Below are positions 8,672 through 17,087 of a DNA stretch of 64,000 bases, in pieces. This DNA is from Crocinitomicaceae bacterium. GTDB taxonomy: Bacteria > Bacteroidota > Bacteroidia > Flavobacteriales_D > Crocinitomicaceae. The position numbers and the translations under genes are program-made. Each line of letters begins with the position of its first letter. The first letter of the stretch is position 1. Below the pieces are notes generated by a model that saw only the letters and a list, made by a program, of their open reading frames with translations, searched no databases and was not told where the DNA came from. The stretch is from assembly GCA_017983465.1 (NCBI GenBank), contig JAGOBK010000001.1:434001-498000 (forward strand), given 5' to 3'.

Positions 8672-10354
8672 ATGAAAAGAATCTTCTTATTTACGGCGTT
8701 AGCGACTTTCAGTTGGAAAGCGTTTGCCACTGAAAAAGACCTAGTGAAAGCAACACTTTCTGAAGTAACTGTTTATTCACAAGGCGCACAATTACATCAC
8801 AAAGCGAATTACACCGCGAAAGTCGGTGTAACCGAAGTGAGCATCGAAGGAATTAGTCCGTACATCGATCCAAAAAGCATCCAAGTCAAAGCGACAGGAA
8901 ATGTGGTCATTTTAGACTCGAAGTATGTGCTGCACTATCCACAACCCACACAAGTTACGGAGGATGGGATTCCATTAAAAATCAAAAAAAGCATTTCATT
9001 ACTAGAGGATTCCTTGCGTTCTTGGGGATTCGATATTCAAGAAATCGATGATGAAATCGGTGTGTTGAACGCGACCAAATACATCATCAGCAACAATGGC
9101 TCGATGAAAGGAACAGGAAGAGTCAATGACTCCATTCTCTTATTAAAATCAGCAGTAGATTATTACGCCTTAAAAATGAATGAAATCAACAAGAAACTTT
9201 TGGTTTTACAGCGTAAAAAGGCGCAAAAGGTGGATACAAAACAAGAAATGGAAGAACGCTTGGAAGAACTTAGAAATTACCAAAACGGAAACGGCTTAAA
9301 TAGAGAAATCAACAAAGCCATTCCTCGTGTTGTAATCACCATTTCATCGAATGAAGTCGTTTCTGGAAAATTAAATTTTTCGTATGTTGTTTCACAAGCT
9401 GGCTGGACACCACTCTATGATTTACGCAGCGATTCTTCTACCGGAAAAATCAATTTAACCTACAAAGCGCAAGTTCGTCAGAATTCAGGTTTAGACTGGA
9501 ACGATGTGCGATTAAACATTTCCACGAACAATCCATATGCGAACAAAACGAAACCAGAATTGAATCCATGGTACATCGATTACCAAGCTGCTTTCGCAAG
9601 AAAATTACAAGAAACAGCCGTTTGTTCAGGAACAAGTGCTGGACTATTCAATTCGCAAGTAACGAACATGGGCTACTCTTTTACACAAAAAGAGTCAAAC
9701 ATGGATGATGCCTTAAGTGCTGCAAATTTTACAACTGTTGTACAAATGTTAATCGCAGCAGAATTTAAAATCGACCTTCCCTATACGATTCCATCAAACA
9801 ACGACCAACACATGGTTCTTATCAAACAAACGGACTTAGCGACTACCTTCAAGTATTACGCAGTTCCGAAGTTGGATCCAGGAGTTTACCTTGTTGCCCA
9901 AATGACCAAATTGGATGAACTTCAGTTAATTCCAGCAAAAGCAAACATTTTCTTTGATGGATCCTATATTGGAGAAACATACATTGATCCAACGCGAATG
10001 GAAGACACCTTGAACTTATCATTAGGAAAAGATCCAAACATTGTGGTAAAACGAACACTTTTGAAGAAAGAATGCAAGGATAAAGTCATTCAAGACAAAC
10101 GCGAACGAACTTTTGCCTACACGATTGAAGTTCGAAACAGTAAATCGAGTTCGATCGACATCGTGATTCAAGATCAAATTCCAATTACGCAAAACACAGA
10201 CATCACGATTGAATCTGCGAATTTAGCGAAGGGACGCTTGAACGAACGAACCGGAGTCATTGAATGGAGTTTCAATTTGAAATCGAAAGAAAACAAAGTC
10301 ATCGATTTCGACTACAAGATCCGCCATTCAAAGGATAAAGAGATTAATATCTAA
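8672..10354 (+). CDS. DUF4139/DUF4140 (mucoidy inhibitor MuiA-like) exported protein
   Basis: A protein of 560 residues. A signal peptide (MKRIFLFTALATFSWKAFA) precedes a DUF4140-like N-terminal segment (ATLSEVTVYSQGAQLHHKA...GISPYIDPKSIQVKATG, residues about 25-80), then a predicted coiled coil (about 85-200), then the DUF4139 beta-rich domain (VVISYVVSQAGWTPLYDLR-like and QNSGLDWNDVRLNISTNNP motifs near 240-295) ending in DQIPITQN...VIEWSFNLKSKENKVIDFDYKI. The family is widespread in Bacteroidota and its biochemical role is unknown; the MuiA name is historical. It is monocistronic and followed by a strong two-way terminator. It is divergent from the helicase gene. Confidence 0.88.
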   Translation: MKRIFLFTALATFSWKAFATEKDLVKATLSEVTVYSQGAQLHHKANYTAKVGVTEVSIEGISPYIDPKSIQVKATGNVVILDSKYVLHYPQPTQVTEDGIPLKIKKSISLLEDSLRSWGFDIQEIDDEIGVLNATKYIISNNGSMKGTGRVNDSILLLKSAVDYYALKMNEINKKLLVLQRKKAQKVDTKQEMEERLEELRNYQNGNGLNREINKAIPRVVITISSNEVVSGKLNFSYVVSQAGWTPLYDLRSDSSTGKINLTYKAQVRQNSGLDWNDVRLNISTNNPYANKTKPELNPWYIDYQAAFARKLQETAVCSGTSAGLFNSQVTNMGYSFTQKESNMDDALSAANFTTVVQMLIAAEFKIDLPYTIPSNNDQHMVLIKQTDLATTFKYYAVPKLDPGVYLVAQMTKLDELQLIPAKANIFFDGSYIGETYIDPTRMEDTLNLSLGKDPNIVVKRTLLKKECKDKVIQDKRERTFAYTIEVRNSKSSSIDIVIQDQIPITQNTDITIESANLAKGRLNERTGVIEWSFNLKSKENKVIDFDYKIRHSKDKEINI

Positions 10355-10357
10355 ATG

Positions 10358-10394
10358 AAAAAAGTCCCTGACAGAATCTGTCAGGGACTTTTTT
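10358..10394. terminator. Strong bidirectional terminator between convergent genes
   Basis: A 17-bp perfect stem AAAAAAGTCCCTGACAG / CTGTCAGGGACTTTTTT with a 3-base AAT loop lies exactly between the stop of the DUF4139 gene (10354) and the stop of the toxin gene (10396). A-run and T-run make it work on both strands. Confidence 0.92.
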
Positions 10395-10395
10395 A

Positions 10396-10698
10396 TTATT
10401 TAAACCTTTTTTTCAAATTCAACGGATTGAGTTTCATGTGAAAAACCGCGACAATGTTTAACTTTTGTTGTTTGAAGTCAATAAAATAATGAATGAGAAA
10501 TGGAAATCTACGCATGACTTTCGTTCGAACTTCTTTATATCTTCTCGCGAAAGCACTGGGATTGAGCTGAATTATAGTTACATCCGCCCTTACATTTTCA
10601 AGGAACATTTTCCCGAGTCCAACTCGTATTTCATTATACCATAAAACCGTTTTTTGAATATCTGCTTTTGCTTGCGGAATAATTTCAGCCTGCCACAT
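10396..10698 (-). CDS. ParE/RelE-superfamily toxin
   Basis: A small basic protein of 100 residues with the ParE-type pattern: IIPQAKADIQKTVLWYNE (helix 1), F..N, a RRYKEVRTKVMRRFPFLIHYFID strand core and a C-terminal strand IVAVFHMKLNP. ParE/RelE toxins inhibit gyrase or cleave mRNA at the ribosome; which applies cannot be told here. The ATG at 10698 overlaps the antitoxin TGA stop by one base (TGATG), the usual coupling in such pairs; a GTG one codon upstream is the alternative. It ends at the strong terminator. Confidence 0.85.
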   Translation of the reverse strand: MWQAEIIPQAKADIQKTVLWYNEIRVGLGKMFLENVRADVTIIQLNPSAFARRYKEVRTKVMRRFPFLIHYFIDFKQQKLNIVAVFHMKLNPLNLKKRFK

Positions 10699-10928
10699 CA
10701 CATCTCTTTTTCAAGATCATCCATAGCATCTTGAAAGGAAGTCGTATTTGATGGATTTATTTCATATTCAGCCATTCGATCATTGAGTTCATTTATTTGC
10801 CATGATGTCAATTTTAGTTCTTCCTCCTCTAATCCAATGAACTTATTTTTTAATTTATTCCAATCCTGAATTGGAATGAACACTCCCGTAGTTTCGCCAT
10901 GGTCATCGGAAATATATTGCACACTCAT
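10698..10928 (-). CDS. Antitoxin of the ParE-type pair
   Basis: An acidic protein of 76 residues directly upstream of, and overlapping by one base with, the toxin gene. It starts MSVQYISDDHGETTGVFIPIQDWNKL, a beta strand/helix N-terminus like Phd/YefM- or DUF2683-type antitoxins that bind their own promoter, and continues with an acidic helical tail (MAEYEINPSNTTSFQDAMDDLEKE) suited to cover the basic toxin. The exact antitoxin family is uncertain. The order antitoxin then toxin is typical and autoregulation is likely. Confidence 0.78.
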   Translation of the reverse strand: MSVQYISDDHGETTGVFIPIQDWNKLKNKFIGLEEEELKLTSWQINELNDRMAEYEINPSNTTSFQDAMDDLEKEM

Positions 10929-11062
10929 TGTCTTTTGTTTTAATATTCAAATTTGATAAAATGAAATTCACTTCACCTTCTATTAAAGTTAGTAAACAAA
11001 TATGAAAGAAATTTATTAACCGACTAGAAATTTGAAGTAAGCAATAAATTTTATGGTCTAGC

Positions 11063-12382
11063 TTAATGACTAGCTACATATTTTCTGTATTCCATTTTGC
11101 TGGATTCAAACGACATGAATTTTGCGAGTGACGTTGCGTTTTCACGATCGATTAAACGATCAGATAAAAATTTAGCTACTTCTAATTTATTATCATCAAA
11201 GTTAAATAACTCAATGATTTCACCTGCTTGTCCCGATGTTAAACAGGTGTTTTTCAAAGCCAATTTCACCGCTTCTACTCGGTCATCTTCAAAACTTTGA
11301 TCTTTCAATTCTTTTAAAAATGTTGGAAGATTGTTTAATGTGCGGTTACACGCAATTAAAACCCCAGATGTGTTGACGTTAGACTGCGTATTTACTTGAT
11401 TTTGTTGATTCGTTGCTTGATAATTGACATTGCCACCAGAATTCGTTGTAGTTGTCGTAGTCGTTGTAGTAATAGTGGTCTGTCCGGAACTCTGTTGCGT
11501 ATTCATTCCATTTGAGTTTACATTCATTTGAACATTCCCGTTGTTCCCATTAGTGTTTTGCGTTTGCATTCCGTTAGCATTCACATTCATGTTCATGTTT
11601 ACATTGGTATTTGGATTCACTTGTTGTTGCTCCATTCCCGTTACATTCATGTTCACACCCATGTTTCCATTTTGCATATTCGGATCCATTCCCGAAACGT
11701 TGATGCTAATCCCAACACTTCCATTTTGCATGTTTGGATCCATTCCACTTCCCGAAACATTCATATTGAAATTCGCATTTTGGTTTTGAGTAGATTGTGT
11801 TTGATTCGTTCCGTTTTCTGAAGCATTCACATTGACATTCATCCCAACATTTCCGGATTGTATTGTCTGTGTTTGATTCATTCCAGTTGCGTTCACATTC
11901 ATATTCACGTTTCCATTTGTTGGATTTTGAACATTTGTATTTGCCGTACCATTTGTAGTCTGCGTTGTTGTGGTTTGAACCGTTGTGGTTTGAACAACTG
12001 CATCCGTATAAACAGCTGCCTCAGACGGACGATAAACAACCGCGCCTGGAGTAATTACACCTTCTGTAGCTACTAAACTCACTAATTGTAATTTACCTTT
12101 CCCTTTTTTGAAGGTGATGCGCGTAGTGATGTCACTTGGCGCATCGATAAACAAATTTTTATCTACATCTGCTGTTTTTCCATCAGCGAAAATTATCTTT
12201 AAAGAATAACCTCCGTTTTTTATTCCAGAGATATATACATTCGTTTGTGGCTGTGAATTTTGCTTAATTCCATTGAGGATGGCATAAAACTGTTGTCCAC
12301 CGTTATTGAAAATTGTCAAGTTACTTTGTGATACCGCAATCAGTGACACAAAAGAGAATAAAACACTAGTAATCAATTTCAT
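11063..12382 (-). CDS. Secreted DUF4476 protein with long Asn/Met/Val/Gly low-complexity region
   Basis: A protein of 439 residues. The signal peptide is MKLITSVLFSFVSLIAVSQ. An N-terminal beta domain (TIFNNGGQQFYAILNGIKQN...VYISGIKNGGYSLKIIF) is followed by about 230 residues of tandem degenerate repeats rich in N, M, V, T and Q (NVNMNVNATGMN type). The C-terminal 95 residues form a DUF4476 domain (LKELKDQSFEDDRVEAVKLA...FDDNKLEVAKFLSDRLID). DUF4476 proteins are common exported proteins of Bacteroidota without known function. The repeats may act as a flexible stalk and could vary in number between strains. The ATG at 12382 begins the signal peptide; a textbook promoter lies just upstream. 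Confidence 0.85.
   Translation of the reverse strand: MKLITSVLFSFVSLIAVSQSNLTIFNNGGQQFYAILNGIKQNSQPQTNVYISGIKNGGYSLKIIFADGKTADVDKNLFIDAPSDITTRITFKKGKGKLQLVSLVATEGVITPGAVVYRPSEAAVYTDAVVQTTTVQTTTTQTTNGTANTNVQNPTNGNVNMNVNATGMNQTQTIQSGNVGMNVNVNASENGTNQTQSTQNQNANFNMNVSGSGMDPNMQNGSVGISINVSGMDPNMQNGNMGVNMNVTGMEQQQVNPNTNVNMNMNVNANGMQTQNTNGNNGNVQMNVNSNGMNTQQSSGQTTITTTTTTTTTNSGGNVNYQATNQQNQVNTQSNVNTSGVLIACNRTLNNLPTFLKELKDQSFEDDRVEAVKLALKNTCLTSGQAGEIIELFNFDDNKLEVAKFLSDRLIDRENATSLAKFMSFESSKMEYRKYVASH
11500..11970 (-). repeat. Coding tandem-like repeats (NVNMNV..) inside the DUF4476 gene
   Basis: The DNA here is a run of imperfect units such as acattcatgttcac and cattttgcat(a/g)ttcgg that encode N/M/V/G/T-rich segments. 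The two copies of DPNMQNG..G..NV are nearly identical. The repetition also produces long open frames on the opposite strand that are not genes. Confidence 0.7.
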
Positions 12383-12396
12383 CTTGTCATTTTTTT

Positions 12397-12427
12397 CAAA
12401 AATACATAAAATACATTGCGACATCAA
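12397..12427 (-). promoter_or_regulatory. Promoter of the DUF4476 gene (TTG-N20-TATTTTTG)
   Basis: On the minus strand TTG (12427-12425), a 20-base spacer and TATTTTTG (12404-12397) match the Bacteroidota consensus. The -7 box ends 15 bases before the ATG at 12382. Confidence 0.65.
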
Positions 12428-12462
12428 ATTCGGAATTCAAACCTTTTCCTAACTTCGCACTC

Positions 12463-13833
12463 ATGAATTTTGTCATTGTCGATGTGGAAACAACTGGAGG
12501 GAATACCAAAGACTCCAAAATCACTGAATTAGCGATGTACAAATACGATGGGGAAAAAGTGATTGACTCCTATGTTTCACTTGTCAATCCAGAACAATTA
12601 ATCCCTGAGTTTATTGTGCGATTGACAGGAATCACAGACTCCATGGTTGCAGATGCTCCAAAATTTTATGAAATCGCCAAAGAAGTTATTGAATTCACGA
12701 AAGACTGCGTTTTCGTCGCGCATAATGTCGCATTCGATTACGGCATGTTCCGCAGTGAATTTCGAAGACTTGGTTTCGACTTCCGTCTTCCACACATGTG
12801 CACCGTTCGCGCTTCACGTTATGTCATTCCTGGACACGCAAGTTACAGTTTAGGGAAATTATGTCGTGAAATCGGAATTGATAATAATGCACGCCACCGA
12901 GCAGATGGAGATGCGAAGGCAACGACCGAGTTGTTTCATTTAATCTATCACAAGGATCCAAATAACCTAAGTACTTTTATTCAACAAGAATTGAATCCGA
13001 AGTCGATTCATCCCAACTTGAGTTTAGATGTCATTGATAACCTCCCCTCAAAAACGGGAGTCTATCTGTTATACAACGAATTCAATCAGTTGATTTACAT
13101 TGGCAAAAGCATCAACATTAAAAAACGCATCGAGCAACACCTGCGAAATACAAAAACGGCAAAGGGACTCAAAATGATTCAGGATATTTGCCGAATCGAA
13201 CACGAATTAACAGGCAGTGAATTGATCGCCATGCTTCTAGAATCTGAACTGATCAAACAACATCAGCCAATTTACAACCGTAAATTGAGAAATAGCTTTT
13301 TTCCATTTGGCATCTTTGATGAAGTAGATGAACATGGATACGTTCAACTTCACGTAAACTCTTTGGCAAAAAAAGAAGAGCACGCAATCATACAGTTCAG
13401 CACAAAAAAAGAGGGTAGCGATTATTTAAGTCATGTCGTTCAGAAATTTGAACTTTGCCAAAAATTATGTCACCTCTACCCGACTAAATCTGCATGCTTT
13501 CATTACACCATTAAGGAATGTAAAGGCGCTTGTGTTCAAGAAGAAAGCCCAGATGATTACAACCAACGCATTAATCTCTTTTTAGAACACATTAACTTCA
13601 AAGGAACTTCCTTCTTCATTATCGACAAGGGACGAAATAAAGGTGAGAAAAGCCTTATTTGGATCGATCGTGGCACCTACAAAGGATATGGATTTGCACC
13701 ATTTCATTTTCACGGAAAAGAACCCATGCATTGGATGAGGTACATTGAATTAGCATCAGAAAATCGTGACAATAAGTCCATCATTAATTTGTTCTTGCGC
13801 AAGGACAAACAACACCGCATTGTCAGTTTATAG
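12463..13833 (+). CDS. DEDDh 3'-5' exonuclease fused to UvrC-type GIY-YIG nuclease
   Basis: A protein of 456 residues. The N-terminal DnaQ-like exonuclease (1-165) has D7 and E9 (VDVET), D92 (AFDYG), H145 and D150 (HRADGD), the full DEDDh set. A UvrC/Cho-like GIY-YIG domain follows at about 192-275 (GVYLLY, LIYIGKS, R222). The remaining C-terminal part (280-456) contains a C..YP..SACFHYTIKECKGAC segment with several cysteines. Similar exonuclease-Cho fusions are annotated as DNA polymerase III epsilon-like or excinuclease-type proteins and probably act in DNA repair. It is divergent from the DUF4476 gene and is followed 12 bases later by the PhnP-like gene. Confidence 0.88.
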   Translation: MNFVIVDVETTGGNTKDSKITELAMYKYDGEKVIDSYVSLVNPEQLIPEFIVRLTGITDSMVADAPKFYEIAKEVIEFTKDCVFVAHNVAFDYGMFRSEFRRLGFDFRLPHMCTVRASRYVIPGHASYSLGKLCREIGIDNNARHRADGDAKATTELFHLIYHKDPNNLSTFIQQELNPKSIHPNLSLDVIDNLPSKTGVYLLYNEFNQLIYIGKSINIKKRIEQHLRNTKTAKGLKMIQDICRIEHELTGSELIAMLLESELIKQHQPIYNRKLRNSFFPFGIFDEVDEHGYVQLHVNSLAKKEEHAIIQFSTKKEGSDYLSHVVQKFELCQKLCHLYPTKSACFHYTIKECKGACVQEESPDDYNQRINLFLEHINFKGTSFFIIDKGRNKGEKSLIWIDRGTYKGYGFAPFHFHGKEPMHWMRYIELASENRDNKSIINLFLRKDKQHRIVSL

Positions 13834-13845
13834 TATCTTTAAACA

Positions 13846-14619
13846 ATGAATGGAACCGTTCGTATTTTAGGATCAGGAACATCACAGGGAATCCCAATGA
13901 TTGCTTGTAGTTGTGACGTTTGTCATTCAAGTGACCCACGTGATAATCGACTTCGCGCATCGATTCTATTGGAAATGAATGGATCAAATTACTGTGTGGA
14001 TGCTGGACCAGATTTTCGCTACCAGTTGTTGAGAGAAAAGGTAACGCACCTCGAAGGAATTTTATTTACGCATGAGCACAAAGATCACGTTGCTGGACTT
14101 GACGATGTCCGCGCATTTAATTTCTTCTCACAGAAACCCATGAATGTCTACTGTTCAAAAAACGTGGACACTGCCCTACGAAGAGAGTTTCACTACATTT
14201 TTGACGAAAAAGATTATCCAGGTGTACCCAAATTGAACATCATTCCAATTGATAAAAATCCATTTCAGCTTGACGGAATTCAGGTTTTACCCGTTGAAGT
14301 ATTGCATTATAAACTGCCTGTACTAGGATTTCGAATTGGCAACTTTGCATATATAACCGATGCAAAGACAGTTGAGCACGAAGAACGTGAGAAAATCAAA
14401 GGTGTTGATATTCTTATTGTCAATGCCTTGCATAAGTTTCCACACATTTCACACTTCAACTTAGAAGAGGCTTTGGCGTTTATTGAAGATATTAAGCCAA
14501 AACAAGCATACCTCACCCACATTTCCCATCTTTTCGGAAAGCACGAAGATATTTTAGCTCAACTCCCCGAGAATGTTTCCTTGCTCTTTGATGGGTTGTC
14601 CTTCGAATTTGAATTCTGA
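13846..14619 (+). CDS. PhnP-like MBL-fold metal hydrolase
   Basis: A protein of 257 residues. The start LGSGTSQGIPMIACSCDVC (C21, C23, C26) and THEHKDHVAGLDD (H76, H78, D80, H81) match the PhnP group of the MBL fold, phosphodiesterases that open phosphoribosyl 1,2-cyclic phosphate. No other phn genes are near, so the true substrate may be another cyclic phosphate. The C-terminal LTHISHLFGKHE provides a further metal histidine. A TATCTTTA element just upstream (one base off the -7 consensus) could give separate transcription. Confidence 0.82.
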   Translation: MNGTVRILGSGTSQGIPMIACSCDVCHSSDPRDNRLRASILLEMNGSNYCVDAGPDFRYQLLREKVTHLEGILFTHEHKDHVAGLDDVRAFNFFSQKPMNVYCSKNVDTALRREFHYIFDEKDYPGVPKLNIIPIDKNPFQLDGIQVLPVEVLHYKLPVLGFRIGNFAYITDAKTVEHEEREKIKGVDILIVNALHKFPHISHFNLEEALAFIEDIKPKQAYLTHISHLFGKHEDILAQLPENVSLLFDGLSFEFEF

Positions 14620-14688
14620 AGGTCAAAATGTGAATAATTCCAATGCTTAACTATCACGTAAACGCACGAAAAATTGTAATTTCGAATC

Positions 14689-15510
14689 GTGCAAGCACCC
14701 AAAGCTATCGATATTAAAGAATTGATCCGAAGTAAGAATCCGAAGTTATTGAGATTTTTACCTGGATTTGTGCTACGCTATTTGCGTAAAACATTACATG
14801 AAAAGGAATTAAACGCATTTATCCAGGCACATGGAGAACTCGAGGGACTCGAATTTTGCGAAGCAGCAGTGAATTATTTTCATTTCAAATTTGACATCAA
14901 GCACATCGAAAGGATTCCGAAAACTGGTCCGATTATCATTGCAATGAACCATCCACTTGGTGGAGTTGATGCAATGGCGCTGATTGTGGCATTGAAAAAC
15001 CACCGAAAAGATTTGAAATTTATCGTCAATGATATCTTAACGACCATTGAAAATTTAAACACCTATTTCGTTGGAATCAATAAACACGGAAAACTGGGAT
15101 TGTCTGCCCGTGAACGAATCAAAGCAGCATTTCAAGAAAATCAGGCCTTGTGTATTTTCCCTTCAGGTATGGTGAGCCGTATTCATGATGGTCAGATTCA
15201 AGATAGTGAATGGAAAAAAACATTTATCACGTACGGAAGAGAATTTAATCGTCCAATTGTGCCCATTCACATCAGTGGACAACTCTCTCCCTTCTTTTAC
15301 CGACTCTTTAAATTTCGTTCGTTTCTAGGAATTAAAGCAAACGTTGAAATGTTTTACCTAGCGGATGAAATGTTAAGACAGAAAAATAAAATCATCACCT
15401 ATACGGTTGGTGAACCAATTATGGGCCAAGACATCGATCCAGAAATGGACGATTTACGCGCTGCGAATTGGTTTAAATCAATCGTCTATCAATTAAAAAG
15501 CGACAAATGA
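14689..15510 (+). CDS. Lysophospholipid/lyso-amino-lipid O-acyltransferase (GlsA/OlsA-like)
   Basis: A protein of 273 residues of the PlsC-type acyltransferase fold. The active-site motif is NHPLGGVD (N87-D94), an H-X5-D form common in the Bacteroidota branch rather than the H-X4-D of classic PlsC. IFPSGMVSR (around 158-166) is the acceptor-binding block. It is followed with a 4-base overlap by an OlsB/GlsB-like N-acyltransferase, an arrangement like the glycine- or ornithine-lipid genes of Bacteroides. By analogy it would add the second acyl chain (O-linked) to an N-acylated amino acid. The start is GTG at 14689; no ATG upstream fits. Confidence 0.8.
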   Translation: MQAPKAIDIKELIRSKNPKLLRFLPGFVLRYLRKTLHEKELNAFIQAHGELEGLEFCEAAVNYFHFKFDIKHIERIPKTGPIIIAMNHPLGGVDAMALIVALKNHRKDLKFIVNDILTTIENLNTYFVGINKHGKLGLSARERIKAAFQENQALCIFPSGMVSRIHDGQIQDSEWKKTFITYGREFNRPIVPIHISGQLSPFFYRLFKFRSFLGIKANVEMFYLADEMLRQKNKIITYTVGEPIMGQDIDPEMDDLRAANWFKSIVYQLKSDK

Positions 15511-16421
15511 AAGCAATCAGAGAAGCCGTTTCAACGGAATTATTGAAAGCCGAGTTGACTGCAGAACGCTTTCTGCGCGTCACTCGTAAAGGTGAAAATG
15601 AAATTTACGTAGTCAATTGCCACAATGCCCCAAATGTTCTGGAAGAAATTGGACGTTTACGCGAAGTAACGTTTCGTGCTGCAGGAGGTGGAACAGGAGA
15701 ATCCATCGATTTAGATGAATACGATTTAGGCGAATACGCCTATGAACAACTCATCGTTTGGTCCGTGGAGGATGAAGCAATTATCGGTGGTTACCGATTT
15801 AAAAAATGTCATGAAGCGATTGATACGGATGGTACGATCCATTTATCTACCACTCATTATTTCGATTTTAATCCATCTTTCGTTTCAGATTACCTTCCAC
15901 AAACAATCGAACTTGGACGCAGCTGGGTTCAGCCGGATTTTCAACCAAGCAATAATCCAAGAAAAGGACTTTTTGCATTAGATAATATTTGGGATGGATT
16001 AGGTGCACTCATTCGTTTTAATCCAGAGATTGACTATTTCTTTGGAAAAGTGACCATGTATCCAAGTTACAATGTTGCTTGTCGAGATTTCTTGTTATTC
16101 TTTTTACATCGATTCTTCCCAGATAAAAGCGGACTAATGAAAGCTTATTTCCCGCTACAAATCGAAAGTGACCCAGCCATTTTTGACGAATTAATTATGG
16201 GCATGGATTATAAAGAGGCATTTAAAATTCTGAATACATTTACCAGAGAACACGGGGAATTTATTCCACCACTGATGAATATCTACATGAATTTATCTCC
16301 TACCATGATGACTTTTGACACGGCTATTAACCCTGAATTTGGAAATGTAGAAGAAACAGGGATTCTCGTGAAAATATCGGACATTTACCCTGATAAAAAG
16401 GAACGTCACATTGACTTTTAA
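15507..16421 (+). CDS. GNAT-type N-acyltransferase for amino-lipid synthesis (GlsB/OlsB-like)
   Basis: A protein of 304 residues. The region EIGRLREVTFRAAGGGTGESIDLDEYD (about 50-76) is characteristic of the hemolysin-like/OlsB acetyltransferase family, which uses acyl-ACP to N-acylate ornithine or glycine. It is translationally coupled to the GlsA-like gene (ATGA overlap at 15507-15510). The pair would make lyso- and then diacylated amino lipids of the membrane; whether the head group is glycine, ornithine or serine-glycine cannot be read from sequence. Its stop overlaps the stop of the convergent sigma factor gene within one TTAA. Confidence 0.82.
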   Translation: MKAIREAVSTELLKAELTAERFLRVTRKGENEIYVVNCHNAPNVLEEIGRLREVTFRAAGGGTGESIDLDEYDLGEYAYEQLIVWSVEDEAIIGGYRFKKCHEAIDTDGTIHLSTTHYFDFNPSFVSDYLPQTIELGRSWVQPDFQPSNNPRKGLFALDNIWDGLGALIRFNPEIDYFFGKVTMYPSYNVACRDFLLFFLHRFFPDKSGLMKAYFPLQIESDPAIFDELIMGMDYKEAFKILNTFTREHGEFIPPLMNIYMNLSPTMMTFDTAINPEFGNVEETGILVKISDIYPDKKERHIDF

Positions 16422-16960
16422 GACTTACTGTTTAACCAATCGTCTAGGTTAACATTTCCGGTTTGACGTCGAACACGTTCTTTAATGCGTGCAATGTACA
16501 CATCGACATGTTTGATGCCCATTTTCTCTGAAATGTACTTTGAAGGTTTGTCGTAACAGTACTTCATCTTCAAGACCAATGCATCTCGTTTATTAACAGA
16601 TCCAATGACAGCCTCAAACAATTCAGCAATCAACTCCTCTTGGTCATAAACTGGAGTTTCTTGTATAATTACCTTTTCAGAGGTGGTGTTTTCCCATACC
16701 TGATTTTTTTTCGCTTGACGTTTCCGGATTTCCGAAATGCAAAAATGATGCGTGATTGTTTTCAACCATCCATAGGAAGCGAACAACTCTGGCTGAGCAT
16801 CATAGCGATCCACAATGAGTTGATAAAAATGAATGGAAAACTCTTGAAAAGTATCAGGCAGCTCTTGATATGGGATGCTTTTGCGCATCACATGCTTAAA
16901 AAAAGTTCCATGCTCCTGCATCAACTCATTATAAACAACGGTATGTCTTGCTCTTTCCAT
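16418..16960 (-). CDS. Sigma-70 family (ECF-like) RNA polymerase sigma factor
   Basis: A protein of 180 residues. Region 2 is visible as PDTFQEFSIHFYQLIVDRYDAQPELFASYGWLKTITHHFCISEIRKR (about 35-85), and region 4 as LFEAVIGSVNKRDALVLKMKYCYDKPSKYISEKMGIKHVDVYIARIKERVRR (about 115-170). No anti-sigma gene lies beside it. The ATG at 16960 was preferred to the TTG at 16972. It is divergent from porQ with an 18-bp tandem repeat in the intergenic region. Confidence 0.85.
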   Translation of the reverse strand: MERARHTVVYNELMQEHGTFFKHVMRKSIPYQELPDTFQEFSIHFYQLIVDRYDAQPELFASYGWLKTITHHFCISEIRKRQAKKNQVWENTTSEKVIIQETPVYDQEELIAELFEAVIGSVNKRDALVLKMKYCYDKPSKYISEKMGIKHVDVYIARIKERVRRQTGNVNLDDWLNSKS

Positions 16961-17017
16961 TTCATCAACCAAAACAAAAATCAGTCCAAAAATTAAACTT
17001 TATCAAAAATCAGTTCG

Positions 17018-17053
17018 GATTTTATCCGTTAAATTGATTTTATCCATTAAATT
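17018..17053. repeat. 18-bp tandem duplication in the sigma factor/porQ intergenic region
   Basis: GATTTTATCCGTTAAATT (17018-17035) is followed directly by GATTTTATCCATTAAATT (17036-17053), one difference. A further partial copy TTAAATTGATTTT recurs at 17059-17071. The repeats lie between divergent genes and could be paired regulator sites. Confidence 0.7.
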
Positions 17054-17087
17054 CACAATTAAATTGATTTTTTTGCGTTGTAAAACC

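Noticed and set aside
11528..12076. Three overlapping open frames on the plus strand, rich in His/Ile or Phe/Cys
   Set aside because: They are the antisense reading of the repetitive region of the DUF4476 gene and have no signal, start context or family pattern.
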